A stretch of 64,000 nt of DNA from Nakamurella panacisegetis (GTDB lineage: Bacteria > Actinomycetota > Actinomycetes > Mycobacteriales > Nakamurellaceae), in contig NZ_LT629710.1 of NCBI RefSeq assembly GCF_900104535.1, positions 2,790,001-2,854,000 on the forward strand, written 5' to 3'. The translations under genes were made by a program, and so were the position numbers. Position 1 is the first letter of the stretch. The number at the start of each line of letters is the position of its first letter. Below are positions 40,298-48,572 of this stretch, in pieces. The notes beneath the pieces are model-generated. The model worked only from the letters and a program-made list of their open reading frames with translations. It was not told where the DNA came from and ran no database searches.

Positions 40298-42436
40298 TCA
40301 CGACTTGGCCTGCAGCCGGTCGAGCACTGCGTCCGGAGCGGGGGCATGGCGGAGATACTCCCGGCGGAATTGACCGCTCCCGCGCGCGAGCGAGCGGAGA
40401 TCGGCCGCGTAGCGCACCAGCTCGACGGCCGGTACGTCGGCCTGCACCTGGGAGCGGCCGGCGCCGACGGCCGCGGTGCCTCTGACGCGTCCGCGGCGGG
40501 ACGACAGGTCGGCCAGGACGGCGCCGACGAATTCGTCGTCCACCGTGATCTCGATGCTGTCAACGGGCTCCAGCACCTGCACTCCGGCGGTGGAGCAGGC
40601 ATTCTTCAGGGCCAGCGCCCCGGCCAGCTGGAAGGCGGCATCAGACGAGTCGACGCTGTGCGCCTTGCCGCCCACCAGGGTGACCCGGAGGTCGACCATC
40701 GGGTGGCCGGTGACGCCCCGTTCCAACTGCTGCCGGACGCCTTTCTCGACACTGGGGATGTACTGGCGGGGCACGGCGCCGCCGACCACCCGATCGACGA
40801 ACTCGAACCCGTTGCCCTCGGCCAACGGCTCGACCTGCACCTCGACGATGGCGTACTGACCGTGGCCGCCGGACTGCTTCACATGCCGACCCAACCCGTC
40901 GGCGGCGGACCGGATGGTCTCGCGCAGTGGCACCAGCACCGGGTGGGTGGTGATCTCCACGCCGGCCCGGGTCCGCAGCCGGTCCAGCACGACGTCGAGC
41001 TGAGCGGTCCCGACCGTCCAGATCACCATCTGCTCGGTGTCCGGGTCGACCTCGACCCGTACGGTCGGGTCCTCGGCCTGGAGCCGGGCCAGCGCCTGCA
41101 TCAACTTGTCCTCGTCGCCGCTGGCCCGCGGGGTCACGGCGGTGGGCAGCAACGGCTCTGGGATCGTCCACGGCGGCAGGACGGCCGGTTGCGTCGGGTC
41201 GGACAGGGTGTCGCCGGTCTCGGCATGGGCCAGCCGGGCCACGGCGACGATGTCGCCTTCGACCGCCCGGGCGACGGGCTGCAGGTTCGCGCCGACCGGC
41301 CTCGACACGGCTCCGACCCGCTCGTCGAGGTCATGGGCCGGATGCCGCTGCTCGTCCCGGTCCAGTCCGGAGAACGCGGACAGGTGCCCGCTGACGTGCA
41401 CCGGCGAGTCCGGCGTGAGCACACCCCGGTAGACCCGGACAAGACTGACCCGCCCGACGTACGGATCGGTGGTCGTCTTGACCACCTCGGCGACCAGTGG
41501 CCCGTCGAAGTCGATCGGACCCAGCGTGGCTCCGGCCGGGCTGAACAGGTCGATCGGGTGTTCGCGAGGGTCGGGGAACGCCCGCGCGATCAACTCGAGG
41601 GCCTCCGGAACCCCGAGGCCCGTGGTCGGGACGACCGGCACGACCGGGTGGAACGCGCCGCGGGCGACCGCCTTCTCCAGGTCGGCGACCAGCGTGTCGA
41701 ACTCGATCACCTCACCGCCCAGGTAACGGTCGAGCAAGGTGTCGTCCTCCGATTCGGTGATGATGCCCTCGATCAGCGCGTCCCGATCCGCCGCCGGGAC
41801 GGTCGCCGTCTCCGAACGTGAACGGTGCCGTCGGTCGGCATCCAGCCGGTACGCGGTCCCCGACAACAGCCCGACCAGGGTGTCGCCGTCGGGCACGTAC
41901 AACGCCTGGACGCCGGCGCCGAACGACTCCCGGCACTCCTGCACGGCCGACGCGAAGTCGCCGCGCGGTTGGTCGATGTGGGTCACCACGATGGCCCGCG
42001 GCGTACCGGCCGCGGCACACTCCTGCCACAGGGCCCGGGTCGGGGCGTCCACCCCGTCGACCGCTGACACCACGAACAAGGCGGCGTCTGCGGCGCGGAG
42101 GCCGGCGCGCAGTTCGCCGACGAAATCGGCATGGCCCGGGGTGTCCACGAGATTGACCCGCACCGGGTCGGGCCGACCCAACAGGGACGGATCGGCCAGC
42201 GTGGTGGAGGCCACCGTCATGGACACCGAGTGCCCCAGCCGCTTCTCGATGTCGTCGTGGTCGAGTGCGGTGGTGCCCTCCGCGACACTGCCGGCCCGGT
42301 TGAGCTCCCCGGTCAGGTACAGCACCGACTCGGCGAACGTCGTCTTGCCCCCGCCTGACGGGCCGACCAGGGCGACGTTCCGGACCCGGTCGGCCCTGGT
42401 CTGGGACGGCACCGGGATGGGTCCGTTGGTGGTCAT
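40298..42436 (-). CDS. EF-G-like translation GTPase paralogue (FusA2 type)
   Basis: A 712-residue second elongation factor G, distinct from fusA at 53 kb. It keeps domains II-V of EF-G (for example QSGGHGQYAIVEVQVEPL and VPRQYIPSVEKGV), but the GTPase domain is altered: P-loop GPSGGGKTT rather than [14 protein letters not shown] kept, and G4 reads THID where EF-G has NKxD. FusA2-like proteins occur widely in actinobacteria with unclear function. ATG at 42436 has GGAGG ahead; upstream extension rejected. The transpeptidase gene starts 60 bp after its stop. Confidence 0.9.
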   Translation of the reverse strand: MTTNGPIPVPSQTRADRVRNVALVGPSGGGKTTFAESVLYLTGELNRAGSVAEGTTALDHDDIEKRLGHSVSMTVASTTLADPSLLGRPDPVRVNLVDTPGHADFVGELRAGLRAADAALFVVSAVDGVDAPTRALWQECAAAGTPRAIVVTHIDQPRGDFASAVQECRESFGAGVQALYVPDGDTLVGLLSGTAYRLDADRRHRSRSETATVPAADRDALIEGIITESEDDTLLDRYLGGEVIEFDTLVADLEKAVARGAFHPVVPVVPTTGLGVPEALELIARAFPDPREHPIDLFSPAGATLGPIDFDGPLVAEVVKTTTDPYVGRVSLVRVYRGVLTPDSPVHVSGHLSAFSGLDRDEQRHPAHDLDERVGAVSRPVGANLQPVARAVEGDIVAVARLAHAETGDTLSDPTQPAVLPPWTIPEPLLPTAVTPRASGDEDKLMQALARLQAEDPTVRVEVDPDTEQMVIWTVGTAQLDVVLDRLRTRAGVEITTHPVLVPLRETIRSAADGLGRHVKQSGGHGQYAIVEVQVEPLAEGNGFEFVDRVVGGAVPRQYIPSVEKGVRQQLERGVTGHPMVDLRVTLVGGKAHSVDSSDAAFQLAGALALKNACSTAGVQVLEPVDSIEITVDDEFVGAVLADLSSRRGRVRGTAAVGAGRSQVQADVPAVELVRYAADLRSLARGSGQFRREYLRHAPAPDAVLDRLQAKS

Positions 42437-42548
42437 GTCGCCTCCGGGCAGCGTTGCGCGGGCACACCTTTCCCTGGAGGGCATTGTGTCCCCGTTGGCC
42501 GCCGACCGCACGGTGGGCGTGACCGGCGCCGCGGCGCCCGCCCGGGAG

Positions 42549-43091
42549 TCAGCCCGCGACCACGTTGCCCCCGCTGATCTCGACCGCCACCGACGGCAGT
42601 GGCTTGGACGCCGGCCCGTTGACGACCGCGCCGGTCAGCGCGTTGTACTTGGAGCCGTGGCAGGGGCAGTCGAGCTCGGTGCCGGCCACGGCGACCGTGC
42701 ACCCCATGTGCGTGCAGATCGCGCTGAAGGCGACGACCTTCCCGGCACTGGGCTGGGCGACGACGATCGGTTTGCCGTTCGCGTCGGTGGCGGCCACGGC
42801 GCCGCCGACCGGCACCTTGCTCACCGCGACCAGGGCGTTCCCGCCCGGCGCAGCGCCGCCCGCCGAGCCGGCGGCCGCCGATGTCGCCGATGTCGCGGTG
42901 GTGGAGGTGGAGGCGGCCGGGGTACTGGAACTGCCACAGGCCGCCAGTGCGAGGGCGCCGGCACCGAGCCCGGCGGCCAGAAGCACCTCCCGGCGGTTCG
43001 GGGCGGGCAGGTGGGAGCCGGTGGTCTTCGGTGCGTCGGCGGGGCTCGGGTCGGTGGCGGCTTCCGCGGCGGCGGTCAGGTGAGTCGTCAT
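42549..43091 (-). CDS. Rieske [2Fe-2S] lipoprotein, Tat-exported
   Basis: A 180-residue exported iron-sulfur protein. The N-terminus has twin arginines (PNRREVLLAAGLGAGALALAAC) ending in a lipobox, so folded export by Tat and lipid anchoring are likely. The Rieske cluster ligands are visible: CTHMGC and, after about 15 residues, CPCHGSKY. It ends shortly after, too small for a cytochrome bc1 subunit, so it is a stand-alone electron carrier or the Rieske-like lipoprotein common in actinobacteria. ATG at 43091; GTG a few codons upstream is possible. Divergent from the membrane protein gene. Confidence 0.9.
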   Translation of the reverse strand: MTTHLTAAAEAATDPSPADAPKTTGSHLPAPNRREVLLAAGLGAGALALAACGSSSTPAASTSTTATSATSAAAGSAGGAAPGGNALVAVSKVPVGGAVAATDANGKPIVVAQPSAGKVVAFSAICTHMGCTVAVAGTELDCPCHGSKYNALTGAVVNGPASKPLPSVAVEISGGNVVAG

Positions 43092-43204
43092 GACGGCTAT
43101 CACGACCCGTTCTCGGAAAAGGTTCAGATCGGCCCGGTTGAACGTTCCGGGCCCGGTCGGCGTGTGGTGGGCAGGGGCAGTCGAACCACATCGAGGAGGA
43201 GACC

Positions 43205-43630
43205 ATGGTGAGCACCCGGAACCTGGCGACGAACGTGCGTTCCCCGGCCGGGAACCCCGTCGATCGGCGCTCGGCACTCGGCCGCGGGCTGGCCGCGGCC
43301 GGGGTGCTGCTGAGCGCGGACGTTCACCTGGTGCTGTACTTCGACGGGTTCAGCGGCATCAAGGTGATCGGACCGGCGTTCATGGCCAACGCGATCGGCG
43401 GGATCGTCATCGGCCTGGCCGTGCTGCTCTGGCACCACTGGCTGCCGCTGCTGGCCGCGGTCGGATTCGGTGTCGCGACGCTCGCCGCGTACTACATCTC
43501 GGCCACCGTCGGGTTGTTCGGCGTTCACGAGACCTTCGGGGGCAATCAGGTCGTCCTGGCCGAGGTCGCCGAGTGGGTGGCCGTGGCCGGTGCTGTCCTG
43601 GCGCTGGCGGCCGAACGTCGGAAGGCCTGA
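43205..43630 (+). CDS. Small four-helix membrane protein
   Basis: A 141-residue integral membrane protein with about four hydrophobic segments (GRGLAAAGVLLSADVHLVL, AIGGIVIGLAVLLW, LLAAVGFGVATLAAYYI, VAVAGAVLALAA) and a basic N-terminus. Domain family not certain; length and layout resemble small actinobacterial membrane proteins found next to ECF sigma factors. ATG at 43205 with CGAGGAGGAGACC ahead. Followed 47 bp later by the sigma-factor gene and divergent from the Rieske gene; the group may be one stress-response unit. Confidence 0.8.
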   Translation: MVSTRNLATNVRSPAGNPVDRRSALGRGLAAAGVLLSADVHLVLYFDGFSGIKVIGPAFMANAIGGIVIGLAVLLWHHWLPLLAAVGFGVATLAAYYISATVGLFGVHETFGGNQVVLAEVAEWVAVAGAVLALAAERRKA

Positions 43631-43677
43631 TCATCACCACAGTGCATTCACGGGGACAAGGCGGAACGGAGGCGGGG

Positions 43678-44193
43678 ATGGCGGCATCGGAGTCCAACGC
43701 CGACCTCATGCGGGCGTTGCACGACGAGCACGCCGCCGCCCTCTGGTCGTTCGCCCTCGGGCTGACCAACGGTGACCGCGGACGGGCCGAGGACGTGGTC
43801 CAGGAGACGCTGCTCCGCGCCTGGCGCCGGCCGGAGCTGCTCGAACAGCACGACACGTCGGCCCGCAGCTGGCTGTTCACGGTCGCCCGTAACATCGTGG
43901 TCGACCAGTGGAGGGCCCGAGGACGGCGCCCGGAGTCACTGACCGACCACGTCCCGGAGCAGTTCACCCCGGACAGCACCGACGCCGCGCTCCAGTCGAT
44001 GCTGGTCGGCGAGGCGCTGCGGCGGCTCACCACCGAGCATCGGGCCGTCCTGCTGGAGTGCTACTACCGGGGCAGCACCGCGGTCCAGGCCGCCGCCCGT
44101 CTCGGCATCCCGCTCGGAACCGTCAAATCGAGAACGCACTACGCGCTCCAGGCCTTGCGTCTGGCCCTGCAGGAGTTGGGGGTGGTCACATGA
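43678..44193 (+). CDS. ECF-type RNA polymerase sigma factor
   Basis: A 171-residue sigma-70 of the extracytoplasmic group. Region 2 (LHDEHAAALWSFALGLTNGD, then ARSWLFTVARNIVVDQWRAR) and region 4 (LTTEHRAVLLECYYRGSTAVQAAARLGIPLGTVKSR) are complete, with the HTH near residues 125-155. ATG at 43678 with GGAACGGAGGCGGGG ahead; earlier open frame overlaps the previous gene. Its stop overlaps the anti-sigma start (ATGA), the classical coupled pair. Confidence 0.95.
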   Translation: MAASESNADLMRALHDEHAAALWSFALGLTNGDRGRAEDVVQETLLRAWRRPELLEQHDTSARSWLFTVARNIVVDQWRARGRRPESLTDHVPEQFTPDSTDAALQSMLVGEALRRLTTEHRAVLLECYYRGSTAVQAAARLGIPLGTVKSRTHYALQALRLALQELGVVT

Positions 44194-44870
44194 GTGAGCA
44201 GCCGCAATCGACGCTGTGCCTGGACGACGCCTCCTACGTGCTCGGCTCGCTGTCGCCTGCGGAACGGCAGGCGTTCGAGCAGCATCTCGCGACCTGCCGG
44301 GACTGTCAGGCCTCGGTGGCCCGCCTGGCGGGTCTGCCCGGTCTGCTCGGGCTCACGTCGGCCGCGGATCTGGAGCAGGATCCGCCGCCCGTTCCGGACA
44401 CTCTGCTCCCGCGTCTGCTGAGGGCGGCCGCCCGGCAGGGTCGGCGGCGGCGGTGGATCTGGACCGGCACGATGGCGGCCGCCGCAGCCTGTGTGGTGGC
44501 TCTGGTGATCACCCTGGTGCTGCGTCCAGCGACTCCTTCCGGTAGCTCCGCCCTACCCGCGCCGGTCGCGATGGAGCACGTGGTGCCCGGGCCGATGAAC
44601 GTCTCGTTGCAGCTGGTCGACAAACAGTGGGGTACGAGCATCGTCGTCAACTGCCACTACGAAAGTGCCCACGAACCGGGAGAGTGGTACGACCTGGTCG
44701 CCTACGACGCGGCCGGAAAGGCCGTGCCGGCCGGAGGCTGGAAGTCGGTGTCCGGGGCGGGGTCGGTCGTCACCACGGCCACGGCCCTGCGGCTGTCCCA
44801 GATCTCCCGGGTCGAGGTCCAGCTACCGGACGGGACACCAGTGTTGTTCGCCGTCCCCCCGCACGGCTGA
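44190..44870 (+). CDS. Zinc-binding anti-sigma factor with one membrane helix
   Basis: A 226-residue membrane protein whose cytosolic N-terminus carries the ZAS motif HLATCRDC (HxxxCxxC) after AERQAFEQ, binding and silencing the sigma factor. One helix (about residues 93-113, MAAAAACVVALVITLVL) separates it from an extracytoplasmic part of about 110 residues with beta character (LQLVDKQWGTSIVVNCHY; SRVEVQLPDGTPVLFAV), the RskA-like C-terminal fold. Translationally coupled to the sigma gene. Confidence 0.93.
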   Translation: MSEQPQSTLCLDDASYVLGSLSPAERQAFEQHLATCRDCQASVARLAGLPGLLGLTSAADLEQDPPPVPDTLLPRLLRAAARQGRRRRWIWTGTMAAAAACVVALVITLVLRPATPSGSSALPAPVAMEHVVPGPMNVSLQLVDKQWGTSIVVNCHYESAHEPGEWYDLVAYDAAGKAVPAGGWKSVSGAGSVVTTATALRLSQISRVEVQLPDGTPVLFAVPPHG

Positions 44871-44891
44871 GCCCAGCGGCGGGAGGAAGGG

Positions 44892-44927
44892 CCGTGGCCC
44901 GTCCGGCGAGTACCGAACGGGCCACGG
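44892..44927. terminator. Bidirectional terminator
   Basis: CCGTGGCCCGT...ACGGGCCACGG, 11-bp stem with extra CGG/CCG pairing inside, between the convergent anti-sigma and polyol dehydrogenase genes. Confidence 0.75.
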
Positions 44928-44941
44928 GGTGCGGGGCGGTC

Positions 44942-46441
44942 CTAGACCGGGATCGGCGCGACCAGCTTTTCCAGGGTGGCCCGGGCGCCGACCTGGTGCA
45001 GCGAGTTCAGGGTGTCCACATAGCTGGAGACGAATCGCTTCTCCTCGACCAGGTCGCCGAACAGTTCGCGGTCGGAGACGAAGGCCAGCGGTTCGGTGCG
45101 TTGGCGCGCGGCGGCGGCCTTCAACCGGTCGGCCAGCCGGTCGACGATCTCGATCGGCTCGCCCTGCTCGTCGACGCCCTCGGCGTAACGGGCCCAGCTG
45201 GCCACCACGGCCGTGGCCAGCGTGATGTCGCCACCGGTCCGGAGTTGCTCACGGATGACGGCCAGCAGCCACTTGGGGATCCGGTCGCTGCTCTCGGCGC
45301 ACAGCCGGGCCACCGTGTCGCGGACCCCGGCATTGGAGAACCGGGAGATCAACTGGTGCTTGTACTCGTCCAGATCGATCCCGGGCACGGGTTCCAGGGT
45401 CGGGGTGGCCTCGCGGTTCATGTAGGCCAGCAGGAACCGCGCGAACAGCGGGTCCTGGCAGACCTCGTGGACCAGCCGGTAGCCAGCCAGGTAGCCGAAG
45501 TAGCACAGCGCCTGGTGGCTGGCGTTGAGCAGTCGCAGCTTCATCAGCTCGTACGGCTCGACGTTCGTGACGATCTGGACGCCGACGTCCTCCAGGGGTG
45601 GCCGGCCGAGGCTGAAATTGTCCTCCAGCACCCATTGGGTGAACGGCTCGCACACCACGGGCCACGCATCCTGGATGTCGAACCGCTCGCTGATCGCGGA
45701 ACGGTCGTCGTCGGTGGTGACCGGCGTGATGCGGTCGACCATGCAGTTCGGGAAGTGCACCGTGGTGTCGACCCAGTCGCCCAGGCCGGCCTCGCCCGAT
45801 GCGGCCTCACGGAGCCGGGCGAAGGCGGTGAACACCTCGTGGGCGACGTGGCCGTTGCCCTGGATGTTGTCGCAGCTCATGATCGTGAACGGGGCGAGAC
45901 CCCGTGCGCGGCGGCGGACCAGAGCCTCGGTGATCAAGCCGAAGGTGGTGGTGGGTACGGCCCCAGGCGCCAGGTCCGCGGCCACCGCCGGGTTGGTCTC
46001 GTCGAACTTCCCGGTGACCTGGTGGAAGTTGTAGCCGCCTTCGGTCACGGTCAACGACACGATCCGGGTGGCCGGGTCGGCCATCTTCTCGATCACGGCC
46101 TGCGGGTCGTCCGGGGCGAACAGGTACTCGACGATCGACCCGATGACGCGCGGCTCCCACGACCCGTCCGGGGCTTTGAGCACCAGCGTGTACAGACAGT
46201 CCTGGGCGTCCATCGTCTGCTTCATCCGCTGGTCGGACGGCATGACGCCAACCCCGCAGATGCCCCAGTCCAGGGCCTTCCCGTCGTTCATCAGCCGGTC
46301 CAGGTACATCGCCTGGTGAGCGCGGTGGAAGCCGCCCACCCCGAAGTGCACGATCCCGGTGGTCACGGCGCCGCGGTCGTAGGTCGGGACGGGGACGCTC
46401 CGGCCGACCTCGGCCAGAGCGGCGGTGTTGAGCTGAGCCAT
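44942..46441 (-). CDS. Mannitol 2-dehydrogenase-type polyol dehydrogenase
   Basis: A 499-residue NAD(P)-dependent long-chain polyol dehydrogenase oxidising mannitol (or arabitol/sorbitol) to the ketose. It shows the nucleotide-binding start IVHFGVGGFHRAHQAMY, catalytic-region KLRLLNASHQALCYFGYLAG and VVCEPFTQWVLEDNFSLGRP, all typical of the mannitol dehydrogenase family. The start is ATG 46441 with AGAAGGAA ahead; the longer open frame upstream lies over the permease gene. It is the last gene of the operon and would process the sugar alcohol brought in by the adjacent transporter. Confidence 0.93.
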   Translation of the reverse strand: MAQLNTAALAEVGRSVPVPTYDRGAVTTGIVHFGVGGFHRAHQAMYLDRLMNDGKALDWGICGVGVMPSDQRMKQTMDAQDCLYTLVLKAPDGSWEPRVIGSIVEYLFAPDDPQAVIEKMADPATRIVSLTVTEGGYNFHQVTGKFDETNPAVAADLAPGAVPTTTFGLITEALVRRRARGLAPFTIMSCDNIQGNGHVAHEVFTAFARLREAASGEAGLGDWVDTTVHFPNCMVDRITPVTTDDDRSAISERFDIQDAWPVVCEPFTQWVLEDNFSLGRPPLEDVGVQIVTNVEPYELMKLRLLNASHQALCYFGYLAGYRLVHEVCQDPLFARFLLAYMNREATPTLEPVPGIDLDEYKHQLISRFSNAGVRDTVARLCAESSDRIPKWLLAVIREQLRTGGDITLATAVVASWARYAEGVDEQGEPIEIVDRLADRLKAAAARQRTEPLAFVSDRELFGDLVEEKRFVSSYVDTLNSLHQVGARATLEKLVAPIPV

Positions 46442-46470
46442 CTTCGGTTCCTTCTCTTGCCTGATATGCA

Positions 46471-46506
46471 TCCGGGCGGGAGCGCTGGTCAGCGATCCCG
46501 CCCGGA
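46471..46506 (-). other. Intercistronic hairpin between permease and polyol dehydrogenase genes
   Basis: TCCGGGCGGGA / TCCCGCCCGGA perfect 11-bp outer stem, with inner CGCTG/CAGCG, loop GT. Total about 17 paired bases. No T-run; it may attenuate or protect the transcript rather than fully terminate. Confidence 0.65.
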
Positions 46507-46536
46507 CGGAGTGTGAGGTTGGCGGTGCGGCTGGAA

Positions 46537-47427
46537 CTACTTGACCGCGCCGAGGGACAGACCCTGCACCAGTTTGTCCTGCGCCGCGAAGCCGGCCACC
46601 AGGACGGGTACGGACACCGCGAACGCGGCGGCCGAGACCTTGGCCAGGAACAGACCCTGCGAGGTGATGAAGCTGGTCAGGAACACCGGTGCCGTCTGCG
46701 CCTGCTGGCTCGAGGTCAGCAGGTTGGCCATCAGCAGTTCGTTCCAGGCGAAGATGAAGCAGATCAACGAGGTCGAGGCGATGCCCGGCATGGCGATCGG
46801 GGCGACGACCCGGGTGAGGGTCTTGGCCAGCCCGGCGCCGTCCAGCGAGGCCGCCTCGAACAGGGCCGGTGGGATGTCGGCCAGGAAGGACCGCATCATC
46901 CACACGGCGATCGGCAGGTTCATCGCGGTGTACAGGATGATCAGGAACCAGGAGTGGTTCAGGGCGCCGATGTTGTTGGCGATGACGAACAACGGCACCA
47001 GGCCGGCAGCGGCCGGCAGGAACTTGGTCGACAGGAAGAAGAACATCACGTCGGTCCACTTCTTGACCGGCTTGACCGACAGGGCGTAGGCGGCGGGGAT
47101 CGCCAGGACCAGCACGAGCAGGGTGGAGACGACCGAGTCCAGCAGGGAGTTGAGCAGGAAGGGCCACGGGCTCTGGCCGGACTTGGAGCCGAAGAACTCG
47201 CGGTATCCATCCAGGGTGAGCGGGGCGAACAGGTTGGGCGCGTTCAGCGAGGCCTGGGCCTCCGCGTGGAAGCTGGTCAGCACCATGAAGAACACCGGCG
47301 CGATGAAGATCAGACCGATGATCCAGGTGCCGACGGTGGCGATGATGCCGCCGGCCTTCCTCTTGCCGGCGCCACCCTCCTTCAACTGCTTGTGGGCCCC
47401 GGTGGCCGGGATCGCAGTGGTGGTCAT
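46537..47427 (-). CDS. ABC sugar/polyol transporter permease (MalG/SmoG type)
   Basis: A 296-residue inner-membrane permease with about six helices and the EAA coupling loop FEAASLDGAGLAKTLTRVVAP. ATG at 47427 overlaps the first permease's stop (ATGA). No ATPase gene is present in the operon, so energy probably comes from a shared MsiK-type ATPase encoded elsewhere, as is usual for actinobacterial CUT1 systems. Confidence 0.93.
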   Translation of the reverse strand: MTTTAIPATGAHKQLKEGGAGKRKAGGIIATVGTWIIGLIFIAPVFFMVLTSFHAEAQASLNAPNLFAPLTLDGYREFFGSKSGQSPWPFLLNSLLDSVVSTLLVLVLAIPAAYALSVKPVKKWTDVMFFFLSTKFLPAAAGLVPLFVIANNIGALNHSWFLIILYTAMNLPIAVWMMRSFLADIPPALFEAASLDGAGLAKTLTRVVAPIAMPGIASTSLICFIFAWNELLMANLLTSSQQAQTAPVFLTSFITSQGLFLAKVSAAAFAVSVPVLVAGFAAQDKLVQGLSLGAVK

Positions 47428-48392
47428 CGCGCGTTCTCCTCTTTGAACAGACTGGACACGGTGCGCAGGGCGAAGGTCGCGATGATGATCGTGCCGATCA
47501 CGATGATCACGCCCTGGGCGGACGCGAGCCCGTTGTCATTCGAGCTGAAGATCGTTTGGTAGATCTTGTTGGGCAGGTTCTCGGTGTTGACGTTCAACGG
47601 CGTGATGGTGAAGACGGCGTCGAAGTTCTGGATGATGTAGATGGCACCGAGCAGGCCGGCGAGCTCCAGGTACTGCCGCATGTGCGGGAGCGTGATGTTG
47701 GTGAAGGTCTGCCACGGAGTGGCGCCGTCCACCGAGGCCGCCTCCAGCACGTCACCCGGGCGGGACTGCAGTCCGGCCAGCAGGATCAGGGTCATGAACG
47801 GCGTCCACTGCCAGATCAGGGCGATCTGCACGGCGAGCATCGGGTGCGGGCCGGTGATGTCGATGGCCGTCGGCGCCGCGTTCGGGGAGAACCAGTGGTG
47901 CACGGTGGTCAGCACGCCGTTGAGCAGACCGATGTTCGGGTCGAACATGCCGAACTTGAAGAACAGGGCGGCGGCCACGGGCACGATCAAGAACGGCGCG
48001 ATCATCATGGTGCGAACGGCGCCGCGGCCCATGAACTTGCGGTTGAGCAGCAGCGCGATGCAGAGCCCGAGGACGAGTGACACCAGGACGACCGTGACGG
48101 TCAGCTCCACGGTGTGCCAGATGTCCTTGAGCATCTGCTTGTCCTTGAACACCTTGACGTAGTTGTCGAACCCGGCCCAGCCGTAGCGGTTCGGGTGGTT
48201 GGTGTTCCAGCGCCGGAAGGAGAACACGAGCGTGGCCAGGAACGGCAGCTGCGTGATGACGATGGTGAAGACGAGAGCGGGAAGCAGCGGACCCCGGCGA
48301 GTCCAGCCCTCTTTCCGGGCCCGGCGGTTGGCATCCCGCACCGCAGGGTCTTGGGCGGACAGCGCCGTCCGTGGTTGATCAGTGACGGTCAT
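47424..48392 (-). CDS. ABC sugar/polyol transporter permease (MalF/SmoF type)
   Basis: A 322-residue permease with about six helices and coupling loop LEAASVDGATPWQTFTNITLP. ATG at 48392 is chosen; a TTG nine codons earlier would be alternative, neither with a strong binding site. Partner of the following permease. Confidence 0.92.
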   Translation of the reverse strand: MTVTDQPRTALSAQDPAVRDANRRARKEGWTRRGPLLPALVFTIVITQLPFLATLVFSFRRWNTNHPNRYGWAGFDNYVKVFKDKQMLKDIWHTVELTVTVVLVSLVLGLCIALLLNRKFMGRGAVRTMMIAPFLIVPVAAALFFKFGMFDPNIGLLNGVLTTVHHWFSPNAAPTAIDITGPHPMLAVQIALIWQWTPFMTLILLAGLQSRPGDVLEAASVDGATPWQTFTNITLPHMRQYLELAGLLGAIYIIQNFDAVFTITPLNVNTENLPNKIYQTIFSSNDNGLASAQGVIIVIGTIIIATFALRTVSSLFKEENAR

Positions 48393-48471
48393 GAGGAACC
48401 AATCTTTCGGGTGACTCAAGCGGGGTGATCGCCGGGACTCATCGGCAGGGGTCCGGCAGAGCTTCCACCGG

Positions 48472-48513
48472 CCAGGGGGCCGGCCCTCGGCGAACCGAGC
48501 GCCGACCCCCTGG
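48472..48513 (-). other. Intercistronic hairpin after the sugar-binding protein gene
   Basis: About 19-bp stem (CCAGGGGG...CCCCCTGG, two mismatches) with loop CGAA, between the binding-protein and first permease genes. Such hairpins often raise binding-protein mRNA level over permease level in ABC operons. Confidence 0.7.
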
Positions 48514-48572
48514 TGTGTCTGACTTCGCCGGCTTCACCGCCGGCTGGTGGAACGACTGGCGCGTCGCGCCGG

